A stretch of DNA of 64,000 nucleotides from Fodinibacter sp963730365 (GTDB lineage Bacteria; Actinomycetota; Actinomycetes; Actinomycetales; Dermatophilaceae): the NCBI GenBank assembly GCA_963730365.1, contig CAVSRM010000003.1:186001-250000 (forward strand), in the 5' to 3' direction. The notes under the pieces are model-generated. The model had not been told where the DNA came from, did no database searches, and saw nothing but the letters and a program-made list of their open reading frames with translations. This document shows positions 1 through 9,114 of the stretch, in pieces. The translations under genes and the position numbers were made by a program. Numbering within the stretch: position 1 is the stretch's first letter; every line of letters begins with the position of its first letter.

Positions 1-698
1 CGATGCGCGTGCTCGTCGACGCCGGCTGCGACGTCGTCGAGGTCGGAGTGCCCTACAGCGACCCCCTGATGGACGGCCCGGTCATCCAGGAGGCGGCCGT
101 CACGGCGCTGGCCGGCGGGTCGCGCGTCGACGACGTCTTCACGGCCACGGCAGCGGTGCGGGATGCCGGGGCGCCGCCCCTGGTGATGACCTACTGGAAC
201 ATCGTGCTGCGCCGAGGGGTGGAGCGCTTCGCCGCCGACCTCGCCGCGAGTGGGGGAGCCGGACTGATCACCCCGGACCTCATTCCGGACGAGGCGGAGG
301 AGTGGCTCGTCGCGAGCGATGCCCACGGCTTGGACCGGGTGTTCCTCGTCGCCCCGTCCTCGACACCCGAGCGCCTCGCCACGGCGACCCGCGCCTGCCG
401 GGGCTTCGTCTACGCAGCCTCCACGATGGGGGTCACCGGAGCACGCACGAGCGTCGACAGCGATGCGCGCGGGCTCGTCGAGAGGACGAGGGAGTACACC
501 GACCTCCCCGTGTGCGTCGGGCTCGGGGTCTCCACCGGGGCCCAGGCCGCCGAGCTGGCGGCCTATGCCGACGGGGTGATCGTGGGCTCGGCGCTGGTGC
601 GCGCCCTGGCCGGCCCCGGGGAACTCGCGGACCGTCTCGAGGCGTTGCGCCGGGTGACCGAGGACCTCGCACGAGGCGTCAGGGAAGGACGAGGGTGA
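1..698 (+). CDS. trpA: Tryptophan synthase alpha chain, 5' end outside the window
   Basis: TrpA cleaves indole-3-glycerol phosphate to indole and glyceraldehyde 3-phosphate and passes indole to TrpB in the cytoplasmic alpha2-beta2 complex. The reading frame is open to the left edge. About 231 residues are visible against roughly 265-270 in the family, so some 35 N-terminal residues are missing. The core segment EVGVPYSDPLMDGP is clear: the Glu at visible residue 13 and the Asp at 24 have the 11-residue spacing of the catalytic pair Glu49/Asp60 of the Salmonella enzyme. The phosphate-binding region near the end (GLGVS, then VIVGSALV) is also present. The stop TGA at 696-698 overlaps the GTG start of the next gene, so translation is probably coupled. 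The rest of the trp operon should lie upstream. Confidence 0.95.
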   Translation, partial: MRVLVDAGCDVVEVGVPYSDPLMDGPVIQEAAVTALAGGSRVDDVFTATAAVRDAGAPPLVMTYWNIVLRRGVERFAADLAASGGAGLITPDLIPDEAEEWLVASDAHGLDRVFLVAPSSTPERLATATRACRGFVYAASTMGVTGARTSVDSDARGLVERTREYTDLPVCVGLGVSTGAQAAELAAYADGVIVGSALVRALAGPGELADRLEALRRVTEDLARGVREGRG

Positions 699-1210
699 GC
701 ACCGCGACCGAGCCCAGCAGCGACGAGGCGGGCTCGGCGACGCCACGCTCCGAGCTCGTCAAGGACGTCGTCGGGCTGGTCGCGCGGCTGTTCCTCGGGA
801 TCGTCCTCATCTGGGCCGGGGCCGCGAAGATCGGCCACCCCCTGACCTCCCAGCGCGCGGTCCAGGCCTACGAGATCATGCCGACGAGCCTGGCCAACCC
901 CATCGGTCTGGCCCTGCCGTTCCTCGAGGTCGTCCTCGGGGTGCTCCTCGTCCTCGGGCTGTTCACCCGCATCGTCGCGGCCGTGTCGACGCTGCTCATG
1001 GTCGCGTTCATCATCGGCATCGCCCAGGCGTGGGCGCGCGGGCTCACCATCGACTGCGGCTGCTTCGGCGGTGGCGGCCAGATCGGCGAGAGCGACACGA
1101 AGTACCCTCAGGAGATCGCGCGCGACGCCAGCTTCGCCCTCGCGGGGGCATGGCTCTGGGTGCGACCCCAGTCCATCGCCTCACTCGACCGCATCCTCTT
1201 CGGACACTGA
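695..1210 (+). CDS. DoxX/MauE-family integral membrane protein
   Basis: A 171-residue protein starting with a GTG that overlaps the trpA stop (GTGA). Hydrophobic segments lie at about 23-45, 66-90, 92-112 and 142-156, giving four membrane helices as usual for DoxX/MauE proteins. After helix 3 comes DCGCFGG (120-126), a Cys-rich motif seen in MauE-type members. MauE is needed for maturation of periplasmic disulfide proteins in methylamine utilisation, and DoxX relatives are tied to thiol redox balance. The next gene is a membrane-anchored thioredoxin-fold protein with a CPVC site, so the pair may form an extracytoplasmic thiol-oxidation unit. That role is inferred from family and neighbourhood. 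Confidence 0.8.
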   Translation: MSTATEPSSDEAGSATPRSELVKDVVGLVARLFLGIVLIWAGAAKIGHPLTSQRAVQAYEIMPTSLANPIGLALPFLEVVLGVLLVLGLFTRIVAAVSTLLMVAFIIGIAQAWARGLTIDCGCFGGGGQIGESDTKYPQEIARDASFALAGAWLWVRPQSIASLDRILFGH

Positions 1211-1227
1211 AGGAGACCCCGCACCCC

Positions 1228-1998
1228 ATGGCCAAGAAGTCGACCAAGGCGTCGTCCACCGCACGCCAGGAGAAGATCCAGGCGGCCCAGAAGGCACAGG
1301 GCGGAGGGGTCAACAAGATCGTCGTCGCCACCGTCGTCGTCATCGTCGCGATCATCGCGATCGTCGGCGGCGTCGTGTGGTCCGAGAGCGCGAAGCAGGA
1401 CGCGGCGGGCACCTCCACCGCGGTCCCCGAGGGCGCAGCCATGGGGGAGGGCTATCCCGCCTTCGCCGAGGTGACCCCGGTCGACGGCGCGCCAACCGTC
1501 GACGTCTTCGAGGACTTCCAGTGCCCGGTGTGTGGGCAGTTCGAGGGAATCCTCGGCAGCACCATCGAGGGCCTGGCCGCCGAGGGCAAGATCCAGCTCA
1601 ACTACCACGTGCTGAACTTCCTCGACGACAAGACCGGTGCCCAGAACTCGACCCCGGCGGCCAACGGTGCGTTCTGCGCGGCCGCCGACGGGAAGTTCCT
1701 GGAGTTCCACAACGCGGTCTACGCCAACCAGGCGCCGGAGGGCACCGACGTCGACACCGCGACCCTCGACGACTGGGCGGCAGCGGCGGGCATCGAGGGT
1801 GACGCCCTCGCGACCTGGCAGGACTGCGTCGACGCCGGCACGTACACGTCGTACGTCACGTCGGTGAACGACGCCGCCTTCAGCATCTCGGGCTTCCAGG
1901 GCACCCCCACGGTGATGATCGACGGCGAGATGGTGCCGCTGGCCGACATCGGGACCCCGGAGCTGTTCACCGGGGCCGTCGAGGACGCCACCTCGTGA
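1228..1998 (+). CDS. Membrane-anchored DsbA-like thioredoxin-fold protein
   Basis: 256 residues, starting at ATG 1228 with a good Shine-Dalgarno sequence (aaggaga, 1210-1216) and 17 bases after the DoxX gene. The N-terminus is Lys-rich (1-30), followed by one hydrophobic anchor (31-51), so the rest should face outside. The thioredoxin-like domain carries FEDFQCPVC with redox cysteines at 99 and 102, and a later GTPTVMIDG segment with the cis-proline typical of DsbA/DsbG-like proteins. It resembles the actinobacterial DsbA-like family that oxidises or isomerises disulfides of exported proteins. Its probable partner is the MauE-like protein just upstream. The direction of the redox reaction cannot be read from sequence. 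Confidence 0.88.
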   Translation: MAKKSTKASSTARQEKIQAAQKAQGGGVNKIVVATVVVIVAIIAIVGGVVWSESAKQDAAGTSTAVPEGAAMGEGYPAFAEVTPVDGAPTVDVFEDFQCPVCGQFEGILGSTIEGLAAEGKIQLNYHVLNFLDDKTGAQNSTPAANGAFCAAADGKFLEFHNAVYANQAPEGTDVDTATLDDWAAAAGIEGDALATWQDCVDAGTYTSYVTSVNDAAFSISGFQGTPTVMIDGEMVPLADIGTPELFTGAVEDATS

Positions 1999-2023
1999 TC
2001 GAGCGACCGGCCTCGGCCCCGCG

Positions 2024-2929
2024 ATGACGGCAACCATCCCGAGCCCCACCGTCGGGGTGTTCACGCTCGGCCCGTTCCCCGTCCGGATGTATGCCCTGTG
2101 CATCCTCATCGGTATCGTCCTCGCCGTCTGGCTCACCGGACGCCGCCTCGTGCCCCGCGGAGGCGAGCCCGGGCAGGCCCTCGACGTGGCGGCCTACGCC
2201 GTGCTCTTCGGCATCGTCGGCGGGCGCCTCTACCACGTCATCACCACCCCCGGGCCCTACTGGGGTGAGGGTGGTCAACCCCTGGACGCCCTGAAGATCT
2301 GGCAGGGCGGGCTGGGCATCTGGGGCGCGGTCGCCCTGGGGGCCCTCGGGGCCTGGATCGGCTGCCGACGGGCGGGGATCTCCTTCCTCACCTTCGCCGA
2401 CGCCGCGGCCCCGGGCATCGCCTTCGCCCAGGCGATCGGACGCTGGGGCAACTGGTTCAACAACGAGCTGTACGGCGGGCCCACCGATCTCCCCTGGGGG
2501 CTCGAGATCCACGAGTGGGACCAGTCGGCCGGGCGTGCGGTGGTCGACTCCGCCGGCGACCCCGTCGTCCTGGGGGTGTTCCACCCCACCTTCCTGTACG
2601 AGTCGATCTTCCTCGTCGTCCTGGCGGTGGCGCTGCTCGTCATCGACAAGCGGCGCCACCTGGCACCCGGTCAGCTCTTCGGGCTCTACATCGCCGGGTA
2701 CCCGCTCGGCCGGATCGTCATCGAGACGATGCGCACCGACGAGGCCGAGATGATCCTCGGGCAGCGGCTGAACGTGTGGACCAGCGTCGTCGTGTTCTTC
2801 CTGGGTGTGTGGATCTACTGGTACACCGGGAGACGGGCGCGCAGGCGCGAGTCGAGCCCCGCGGAGGACGGCGACGCGCCGCCCCGCGCAGCCGCGGACG
2901 CCGACGCCGAGTCCCATGATGTGGGATAG
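2024..2929 (+). CDS. lgt: Prolipoprotein diacylglyceryl transferase
   Basis: Lgt moves diacylglycerol from phosphatidylglycerol to the lipobox Cys of prelipoproteins in the cytoplasmic membrane. The 301-residue product has the expected set of membrane helices. The Lgt signature is at about 139-150 (GRWGNWFNNELYGG), and the HPTFLYES motif is at 187-194. A hydrophilic tail rich in Arg, Glu and Ala follows residue 270. Lgt downstream of trpA is a common actinobacterial arrangement. No strong Shine-Dalgarno sequence precedes ATG 2024, 25 bases after the previous stop, so it is probably translated from the upstream message. Likely substrates in this window are the GH81 lipoprotein and the Rieske protein. 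Confidence 0.95.
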   Translation: MTATIPSPTVGVFTLGPFPVRMYALCILIGIVLAVWLTGRRLVPRGGEPGQALDVAAYAVLFGIVGGRLYHVITTPGPYWGEGGQPLDALKIWQGGLGIWGAVALGALGAWIGCRRAGISFLTFADAAAPGIAFAQAIGRWGNWFNNELYGGPTDLPWGLEIHEWDQSAGRAVVDSAGDPVVLGVFHPTFLYESIFLVVLAVALLVIDKRRHLAPGQLFGLYIAGYPLGRIVIETMRTDEAEMILGQRLNVWTSVVVFFLGVWIYWYTGRRARRRESSPAEDGDAPPRAAADADAESHDVG

Positions 2930-2964
2930 CTCGGCTCGGATGGCAAGACGCGGAGCCCGCGAGA

Positions 2965-2970
2965 TAGCAT
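2965..2970 (+). promoter_or_regulatory. Predicted -10 box (TAGCAT) upstream of gltB
   Basis: TAGCAT fits the TANNNT pattern. It lies 8 bases before the GTG of a tiny frame at 2979 and 54 bases before the gltB start. Confidence 0.4.
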
Positions 2971-2978
2971 TCCGGCAC

Positions 2979-3002
2979 GTGGCCACAGCCGTCCGCGATT
3001 GA
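2979..3002 (+). CDS. Possible leaderless mini-ORF ahead of gltB
   Basis: GTG at 2979 opens a seven-residue frame (VATAVRD) ending at TGA 3000-3002, eight bases after a -10-like box, so it could be the 5' end of the transcript. It lies in the same frame as gltB, 21 bases upstream, and begins like gltB itself (VATAVRD against VATEPRT). It might be a short upstream ORF that couples to gltB. It could equally be chance, or an old gltB start cut off by a stop codon. There is no run of regulatory codons, so a classical attenuator peptide is unlikely. Confidence 0.25.
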   Translation: MATAVRD

Positions 3003-3023
3003 CCCTGCCGTGCCCGGCCCCTC

Positions 3024-6000
3024 GTGGCCACCGAACCGAGGACGGTGATCGACCTGACCGTCGCACGCTTCTCCGCCCAGCCCGCCGACGCGGGACTCTA
3101 CCGCCGTGAGCACGAGCACGACGCGTGTGGTGTGGCCATGGTGGCCACCATGCGTGGCAGCGCCGGGCACGACATCGTGGTGCACGCACTCGACGCCCTG
3201 CGCAACCTCGACCACCGCGGTGCGACCGGCGCCGACCCCCTCGTGGGCGACGGTGCCGGCATCCTCACGCAGGTGCCCGACCGCTTCTTCCGGGACGTGC
3301 TGGAGGTGGACCTGCCGGAGGCCGGACGGTATGCCGTGGGCATGGCGTACCTGCCGACGGACGCCGGTGAGCGGGCCGAGGCGGAGTCGCGCATCGAGGA
3401 CATCGCTGTCGCAGAGGGCCTGCGTGTCCTCGCGTGGCGCGACGTCCCGGTGACCGCCGACCTGGTCGGTCAGACCGCTCGAGACTGCATGCCCCACTTC
3501 CGCCAGCTGTTCGTCGCGGCGGAGGACGGCTCCTCGGACGTGGAGCTGGACCGGATCGCCTTCTGCCTCCGCAAGCGGGCCGAGCGCGAGGTCGCCGTGT
3601 ACTTCCCGTCGCTGTCGGCCCGGACGGTCGTCTACAAGGGCATGCTGACCACCGGTCAGCTCGAGCCGTTCTTCCCGGACCTCTCCGACGAGCGCTTCCA
3701 GACCGAGCTCGCGCTCGTGCACTCGAGGTTCTCCACGAACACCTTCCCCAGCTGGCCGCTGGCCCACCCCTACCGCCTCATCGCGCACAACGGCGAGATC
3801 AACACCGTCAAGGGCAACCGCAACTGGATGCGTGCCCGGGAGAGCCAGATGGCCTCCGACCTGATCCCCGGCGACCTGGACCGGATCTACCCCGTGTGCA
3901 CGCCCAGCGCCTCCGACTCGGCCTCCTTCGACGAGGTCCTCGAGATGCTGCACCTCGGCGGCCGGTCGTTGCCGCACGCGGTGCTGATGATGATCCCCGA
4001 GGCGTGGGAGAACCACGAGTCGATGGACCCGGCGCGCCGGGCGTTCTACGAGTTCCACTCCACGTTCATGGAGCCCTGGGACGGGCCGGCCTGCGTCACC
4101 TTCACGGACGGCACGCTCATCGGTGCGGTCCTGGACCGCAACGGGCTGCGTCCGGGCCGCTACTGGGTGACCGACGACGGACTCGTCGTGCTCGCCTCCG
4201 AGTCGGGTGTGCTCGACATCGAACCCGAGCGCGTCGTCCGGCGGGGGCGACTCCAGCCGGGCCGGATGTTCCTCGTCGACACCGCCGCCGGTCGGCTGGT
4301 CGGCGACGAGGAGGTCAAGTCCACCCTCGCGGCCGAGAACCCCTACGAGGAGTGGCTGCACGCCGGCCTCATCGAGCTGGCCGACCTCCCGGAGCGGGAG
4401 CACATCATCCACACGGCCGCCTCGGTGGCCCGGCGGCAGCGCACCTTCGGCTACACCGAGGAAGAGCTCAAGATCATCATCGCCCCGATGGCCCGCACCG
4501 GGGGAGAGGCCCTGGGGTCGATGGGCACCGACACGCCCATCGCGGTGCTCTCGGAGCGGCCGCGGCTGGTCTTCGACTACTTCAACCAGCTCTTCGCGCA
4601 GGTGACGAACCCCCCGCTCGACGCGATCCGGGAGGAGCTCGTCACCTCGCTGGGCTCGGTCATCGGGCCGGAGGGCAACGTCCTGGACGCGACACCGGCG
4701 CACGCCCGCCAGGTGGTGCTGCCGTTCCCGGTGCTCGACAACGACGAGCTCGCCAAGATCGTGCACATCAACGCCGACGGCGACCTGCCGGGCTACGCGA
4801 CGCTCGTCGTCCGGGGCACCTACGACGTCAACGGCGGCGAGGCGTCGCTGCGCGCCCGACTTCAGGAGATCTTCGACGAGGTGTCCGAGGCGATCGCCAG
4901 CGGGGTGCGCTTCGTCGTGCTCTCTGACCGCGACTCCGACCGGGACCTGGCGCCCATCCCGTCGCTGCTTCTCACCTCGGCGGTCCACCACCACCTCATC
5001 CGGGAGAAGACCCGAACCCAGGTGGGGCTCCTCGTCGAGGCCGGCGACGTCCGCGAGGTGCACCACGTGGCGCTGCTCGTCGGCTACGGAGCCGCGGCGA
5101 TCAACCCGTACCTCGCGATGGAGACCGTCGAGGACATGGTCCGCAGCGGGGCGGTCACGGGGGTCACCGAGGAGACCGCCGTCGCCAACCTCATCACGGC
5201 GCTCGGGAAGGGCGTCCTCAAGGTGATGTCGAAGATGGGCATCTCCACCGTCGCCTCCTACCGCGGAGCCCAGGTCTTCGAAGCGATCGGCCTCTCGCAG
5301 GAGCTCGTCGACGAGTTCTTCACGGGCACCATCTCCCAGCTCGGTGGAGTGGGCCTCGACGTCATCGCCGAGGAGACCGCGGCCCGGCACGCCATGGCGT
5401 ACCCGCCGGACGGCATCCGCCTGGCGCACCGCAAGCTCCTCGTGGGCGGTGAGTACCAGTGGCGCCGGGAGGGTGAGCCGCACCTCTTCGACCCGGAGAC
5501 CGTCTTCCGGCTCCAGCACGCCACCCGCAGCCGTCGCTACGACGTGTTCAAGCAGTACACGAGCCGCGTCGACGAGCAGGCCGACCGGCTCATGACGCTC
5601 CGCGGGCTGTTCGAGCTCGGCGGGGCTGAGCCGCGTCCCCCCGTACCGATCGAGGAGGTCGAACCGGTCAGCGCGATCGTGCAGCGGTTCAACACCGGCG
5701 CGATGAGCTACGGCTCGATCAGCCAGGAGGCCCACGAGACCCTCGCGGTCGCGATGAACCGCCTCAAGGCCCGGTCCAACACCGGTGAGGGCGGTGAGGA
5801 CGTGGAGCGCCTCATGGACCCGACCCGGCGCTCGGCCGTCAAGCAGGTCGCGTCGGGGCGCTTCGGCGTCACCTCGCTCTACCTGACGCACTCCGATGAC
5901 ATCCAGATCAAGATGGCCCAGGGCGCGAAGCCCGGCGAGGGCGGACAGCTCCCGGGGCCGAAGGTCTACCCGTGGATCGCGTCCACCCGGCACTCGACCC

Positions 6001-7595
6001 CGGGCGTGGGGCTGATCAGCCCGCCACCGCACCACGACATCTACTCCATCGAGGACCTCGCCCAGCTGATCCACGACCTCAAGAACGCCAACCCCGAGGC
6101 CCGGATCCACGTCAAGCTCGTGTCCGAGGTCGGCGTCGGCACGGTCGCGGCGGGAGTGAGCAAGGCTCACGCCGACGTGGTGCTCATCTCCGGCAACGAC
6201 GGTGGCACGGGTGCGAGCCCGCTCACCAGCCTCAAGCACGCCGGTGGTCCCTGGGAGCTGGGTCTCGCCGAGACCCAGCAGACGCTGGTGCTCAACGGCC
6301 TGCGCGACCGGATCGTGGTCCAGGTCGACGGCCAGATCAAGACCGGTCGTGACGTCGTCGTGGCGGCACTGCTGGGGGCCGAGGAGTACGGCTTCGCCAC
6401 TGCTCCGCTCGTGGTGTCCGGCTGCATCCTCATGCGGGTCTGCCACCTCGACACCTGCCCGGTCGGCATCGCCACCCAGAACCCGGAGCTGCGGGCCCGC
6501 TTCTCGGGTGCGCCGGAGTTCGTCGAGACCTTCTTCGAGTACATCGCCGAGGAGGTCAGGGAGCACCTCGCCGCCCTGGGCTTCCGCAGCCTCGACGAGG
6601 CCATCGGCCAGATCCAGTACCTCGACACGACCAAGGCGGTCTCGCACTGGAAGGCGTCCGGTCTCGACCTCTCGCCGATCCTGGCCCGCGTGCAGAGCTC
6701 CGACGGCTCCGGGGTGCGGCACCTGATCGCCCAGGACCACGGTCTGGAGAAGGCCCTGGACCACCAGCTCATCGCGGCGTGCCGCGACGCCATCGAGCAC
6801 CGGTCCCAGGTGTCGGCCCGGTTCCCCATCCGCAACGTCAACCGCACCGTCGGAACCATGTTGGGCCACGAGGTGACCAAGGTGAACCCGCAGGGGCTGC
6901 CCGACGGGACGATCGACCTCACCCTCACCGGGTCCGCGGGCCAGAGTTTCGGGGCGTTCCTCCCCGCGGGTGTCACCCTGCGGCTCGAGGGCGATGCGAA
7001 CGACTACGTCGGCAAGGGGCTCTCGGGAGGACGAGTCGTCGTCCGCCCGGCCCCGGGCTCGGCCCTCGTGGCCGAGGACAACGTCATCGCCGGCAACGTC
7101 ATCGGCTACGGAGCGACCTCGGGTGAGCTGTTCCTCCGCGGCCGGGTCGGTGAGCGCTTCTGCGTGCGCAACTCCGGCGCGACAGCGGTCGTCGAGGGCG
7201 TGGGCGACCACGGCCTCGAGTACATGACCGGTGGCACGGTGCTGATCCTCGGGCCGACCGGGCGCAACGTCGCGGCCGGCATGTCCGGTGGGGTCGGCTA
7301 CGTCCTCGACCTCGACCCGGCGCAGGTCAACCCCGAACTCGTCGACGTCGGACCGCTGCGGCCCGATGACGAGTTCGTCGTCAGGGATCTGCTCGAGCGC
7401 CACCAGCAGTGGACCGACTCCTCGGTCGCCGCCCGGTTGCTCGCCGACTGGGACACCGCCCGGTCGTCCTTCACCCTCGTCCTTCCCCGCGCCTACCAGC
7501 GCGTCCTCGACGTCCGTGCGGAGGCCACGGTCGAGGGCCTCGACCCCGATGGCCCCCAGGTGTGGGAGCGGATCATGGAGGCATCCCGTGGCTGA
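3024..7595 (+). CDS. gltB: Glutamate synthase large (alpha) subunit
   Basis: GltB makes glutamate from glutamine and 2-oxoglutarate: the N-terminal Ntn amidotransferase releases ammonia, which is channelled to the FMN domain. The 1,523 residues match the family length. The nucleophile Cys is residue 35 (HDACGVAM), so a 34-residue propeptide would be removed. The central FMN domain has the NDGGTGASP region. The [3Fe-4S] cysteines are at about 1134, 1140 and 1145, with the 6- and 5-residue spacings of the E. coli enzyme. The C-terminal gltB-type beta-helix domain carries repeated Gly-rich strands. The start is taken as GTG 3024; another GTG lies at 3045. The 3' end overlaps gltD by 8 bases. Confidence 0.96.
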   Translation: MATEPRTVIDLTVARFSAQPADAGLYRREHEHDACGVAMVATMRGSAGHDIVVHALDALRNLDHRGATGADPLVGDGAGILTQVPDRFFRDVLEVDLPEAGRYAVGMAYLPTDAGERAEAESRIEDIAVAEGLRVLAWRDVPVTADLVGQTARDCMPHFRQLFVAAEDGSSDVELDRIAFCLRKRAEREVAVYFPSLSARTVVYKGMLTTGQLEPFFPDLSDERFQTELALVHSRFSTNTFPSWPLAHPYRLIAHNGEINTVKGNRNWMRARESQMASDLIPGDLDRIYPVCTPSASDSASFDEVLEMLHLGGRSLPHAVLMMIPEAWENHESMDPARRAFYEFHSTFMEPWDGPACVTFTDGTLIGAVLDRNGLRPGRYWVTDDGLVVLASESGVLDIEPERVVRRGRLQPGRMFLVDTAAGRLVGDEEVKSTLAAENPYEEWLHAGLIELADLPEREHIIHTAASVARRQRTFGYTEEELKIIIAPMARTGGEALGSMGTDTPIAVLSERPRLVFDYFNQLFAQVTNPPLDAIREELVTSLGSVIGPEGNVLDATPAHARQVVLPFPVLDNDELAKIVHINADGDLPGYATLVVRGTYDVNGGEASLRARLQEIFDEVSEAIASGVRFVVLSDRDSDRDLAPIPSLLLTSAVHHHLIREKTRTQVGLLVEAGDVREVHHVALLVGYGAAAINPYLAMETVEDMVRSGAVTGVTEETAVANLITALGKGVLKVMSKMGISTVASYRGAQVFEAIGLSQELVDEFFTGTISQLGGVGLDVIAEETAARHAMAYPPDGIRLAHRKLLVGGEYQWRREGEPHLFDPETVFRLQHATRSRRYDVFKQYTSRVDEQADRLMTLRGLFELGGAEPRPPVPIEEVEPVSAIVQRFNTGAMSYGSISQEAHETLAVAMNRLKARSNTGEGGEDVERLMDPTRRSAVKQVASGRFGVTSLYLTHSDDIQIKMAQGAKPGEGGQLPGPKVYPWIASTRHSTPGVGLISPPPHHDIYSIEDLAQLIHDLKNANPEARIHVKLVSEVGVGTVAAGVSKAHADVVLISGNDGGTGASPLTSLKHAGGPWELGLAETQQTLVLNGLRDRIVVQVDGQIKTGRDVVVAALLGAEEYGFATAPLVVSGCILMRVCHLDTCPVGIATQNPELRARFSGAPEFVETFFEYIAEEVREHLAALGFRSLDEAIGQIQYLDTTKAVSHWKASGLDLSPILARVQSSDGSGVRHLIAQDHGLEKALDHQLIAACRDAIEHRSQVSARFPIRNVNRTVGTMLGHEVTKVNPQGLPDGTIDLTLTGSAGQSFGAFLPAGVTLRLEGDANDYVGKGLSGGRVVVRPAPGSALVAEDNVIAGNVIGYGATSGELFLRGRVGERFCVRNSGATAVVEGVGDHGLEYMTGGTVLILGPTGRNVAAGMSGGVGYVLDLDPAQVNPELVDVGPLRPDDEFVVRDLLERHQQWTDSSVAARLLADWDTARSSFTLVLPRAYQRVLDVRAEATVEGLDPDGPQVWERIMEASRG

Positions 7596-9048
7596 CCCCC
7601 AAGGCTTCCTCAGGACGCGGGAGCGCGAGCTACCCCGCCGCCGCCCCGTGCCCGTCCGGATCAAGGACTGGAAAGAGGTCTACGAGGAGCAGTCGAGCGC
7701 AGAGCTCCAGCGGCAGGCCGGGCGGTGCATGGACTGCGGCATCCCGTTCTGCCACAGCGGATGTCCCCTCGGGAACCTCATCCCGGAGTGGAACGACCTC
7801 GCGTGGAAGGGCGAGTGGCGCCAGGCCATCGACCGGCTGCACGCGACGAACAACTTTCCCGAGTTCACCGGTCGGCTCTGCCCGGCGCCGTGCGAGACCG
7901 CATGCGTGCTGGGGATCAACCAGCCGGCCGTGACGATCAAGCAGGTCGAGGTCAGCATCATCGACCGGGCGTTCGAGAACGGTGTGGTGACCCCCGTCGC
8001 CCCCGAGCGGCTCTCCGGCAAGACCGTGGCCGTCGTGGGGTCCGGGCCGGCGGGACTGGCGGCTGCCCAGCAGCTCACCAGGGCGGGCCACACCGTGGCG
8101 GTCTACGAGCGGGCCGACCAGCCCGGTGGCCTGCTGCGCTACGGCATCCCCGAGTTCAAGATGGAGAAGTCCGTCCTCGACCGGCGGATCGCCCAGATGA
8201 AGTCCGAGGGCACCCGGTTCCGCACCGGGGTCGACGTCGGCACCGACCTCACCGGAGAACACCTGAGGAAGCGCTTCGACGCCGTCGTCGTCGCGGTCGG
8301 CTCGACCGTGCCGAGGGACCTGCCGGTTCCGGGTCGCGAGCTCGACGGGGTCATGCAGGCGATGGACTTCCTGCCCCCGGCCAACCGCGTCGCCCTGGGG
8401 CAGGAGGTCGAGGGCCAGGTCACCGCCGAGGGCAAGGACGTCATCGTCATCGGCGGTGGCGACACCGGAGCCGACTGCATCGGCACCGCGCATCGCCAGG
8501 GCGCCAGGTCGGTCACCAGCCTGGAGATCATGCCCCAGCCGCCGGGGGAGCGGGCCGTCAACCAGCCGTGGCCCACCTACCCGATGACCTTCCGCGTCGC
8601 CTCGGCACACGAGGAGGGCGGCGAGCGCGTCTATGCCGTGTCGACCAGTGAGGTCGTCGGCGACGAGCAGGGTCGCGTGCGGGCGCTGCGCCTGCACGAG
8701 GTGACGATGGGCGAGAAGGGTTTCGAGACGGTGGAGGGCTCCGAGCGTGAGGTGCCGGCACAGCTGGTCCTGCTCGCCATGGGGTTCCTCGGTCCCGAGC
8801 AGGAGGGTTTCCTCGACCAGCTCGGGGTGGAGCGCGACGCGCGGACCAACGTGGCCCGCGACGCGTCGTACATGACGAACGTCCCGGGAGTCTTCGTGGC
8901 GGGCGACGCAGGTCGCGGTCAGTCCCTCATCGTGTGGGCCATCGCCGAGGGTCGCTCGGCCGCCCACGGCGTCGACGCCTGGCTCACGGGCAAGGACTCC
9001 CGCCTGCCCCGGCCCATCGCCCCGACCGACCGCCCGCTCATGGCCTGA
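7588..9048 (+). CDS. gltD: Glutamate synthase small (beta) subunit
   Basis: GltD takes electrons from NADPH to FAD and passes them through Fe-S clusters to GltB. The 486-residue product has the N-terminal cysteine-rich Fe-S region (RCMDCG, FCHSGCPLGN, then CPAPCETACVLG). An FAD-binding Rossmann motif follows (VVGSGPAGLAAAQ), and then an NADPH-binding motif (VIGGGDTGADC). The C-terminal FAD-contact stretch reads VFVAGDAGRGQSLIVWA, as in the family. GTG 7588 overlaps the gltB stop by 8 bases, which indicates translational coupling and equal synthesis of the two subunits. Confidence 0.96.
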   Translation: MADPQGFLRTRERELPRRRPVPVRIKDWKEVYEEQSSAELQRQAGRCMDCGIPFCHSGCPLGNLIPEWNDLAWKGEWRQAIDRLHATNNFPEFTGRLCPAPCETACVLGINQPAVTIKQVEVSIIDRAFENGVVTPVAPERLSGKTVAVVGSGPAGLAAAQQLTRAGHTVAVYERADQPGGLLRYGIPEFKMEKSVLDRRIAQMKSEGTRFRTGVDVGTDLTGEHLRKRFDAVVVAVGSTVPRDLPVPGRELDGVMQAMDFLPPANRVALGQEVEGQVTAEGKDVIVIGGGDTGADCIGTAHRQGARSVTSLEIMPQPPGERAVNQPWPTYPMTFRVASAHEEGGERVYAVSTSEVVGDEQGRVRALRLHEVTMGEKGFETVEGSEREVPAQLVLLAMGFLGPEQEGFLDQLGVERDARTNVARDASYMTNVPGVFVAGDAGRGQSLIVWAIAEGRSAAHGVDAWLTGKDSRLPRPIAPTDRPLMA

Positions 9049-9101
9049 CCCCCGGGGCTTCCGGGATGTGGCCCACGTCACGGTGGAACCGTTTTCGCAG
9101 A

Positions 9102-9107
9102 TAAGGT
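9102..9107 (+). promoter_or_regulatory. -10 box (TAAGGT) of pyk, leaderless spacing
   Basis: TAAGGT is followed by 7 bases and then ATG 9115, so transcription should start at or next to the start codon. Confidence 0.6.
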
Positions 9108-9114
9108 GACGGCC

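Noticed and set aside
2718..7664. A 1,648-codon open frame on the minus strand
   Set aside because: It lies antisense to gltB, whose catalytic Cys, Fe-S cysteines and domain order are intact. Long open complement frames are expected in DNA this GC-rich, and its translation is low-complexity Arg/Gly/Val with no recognisable domain.
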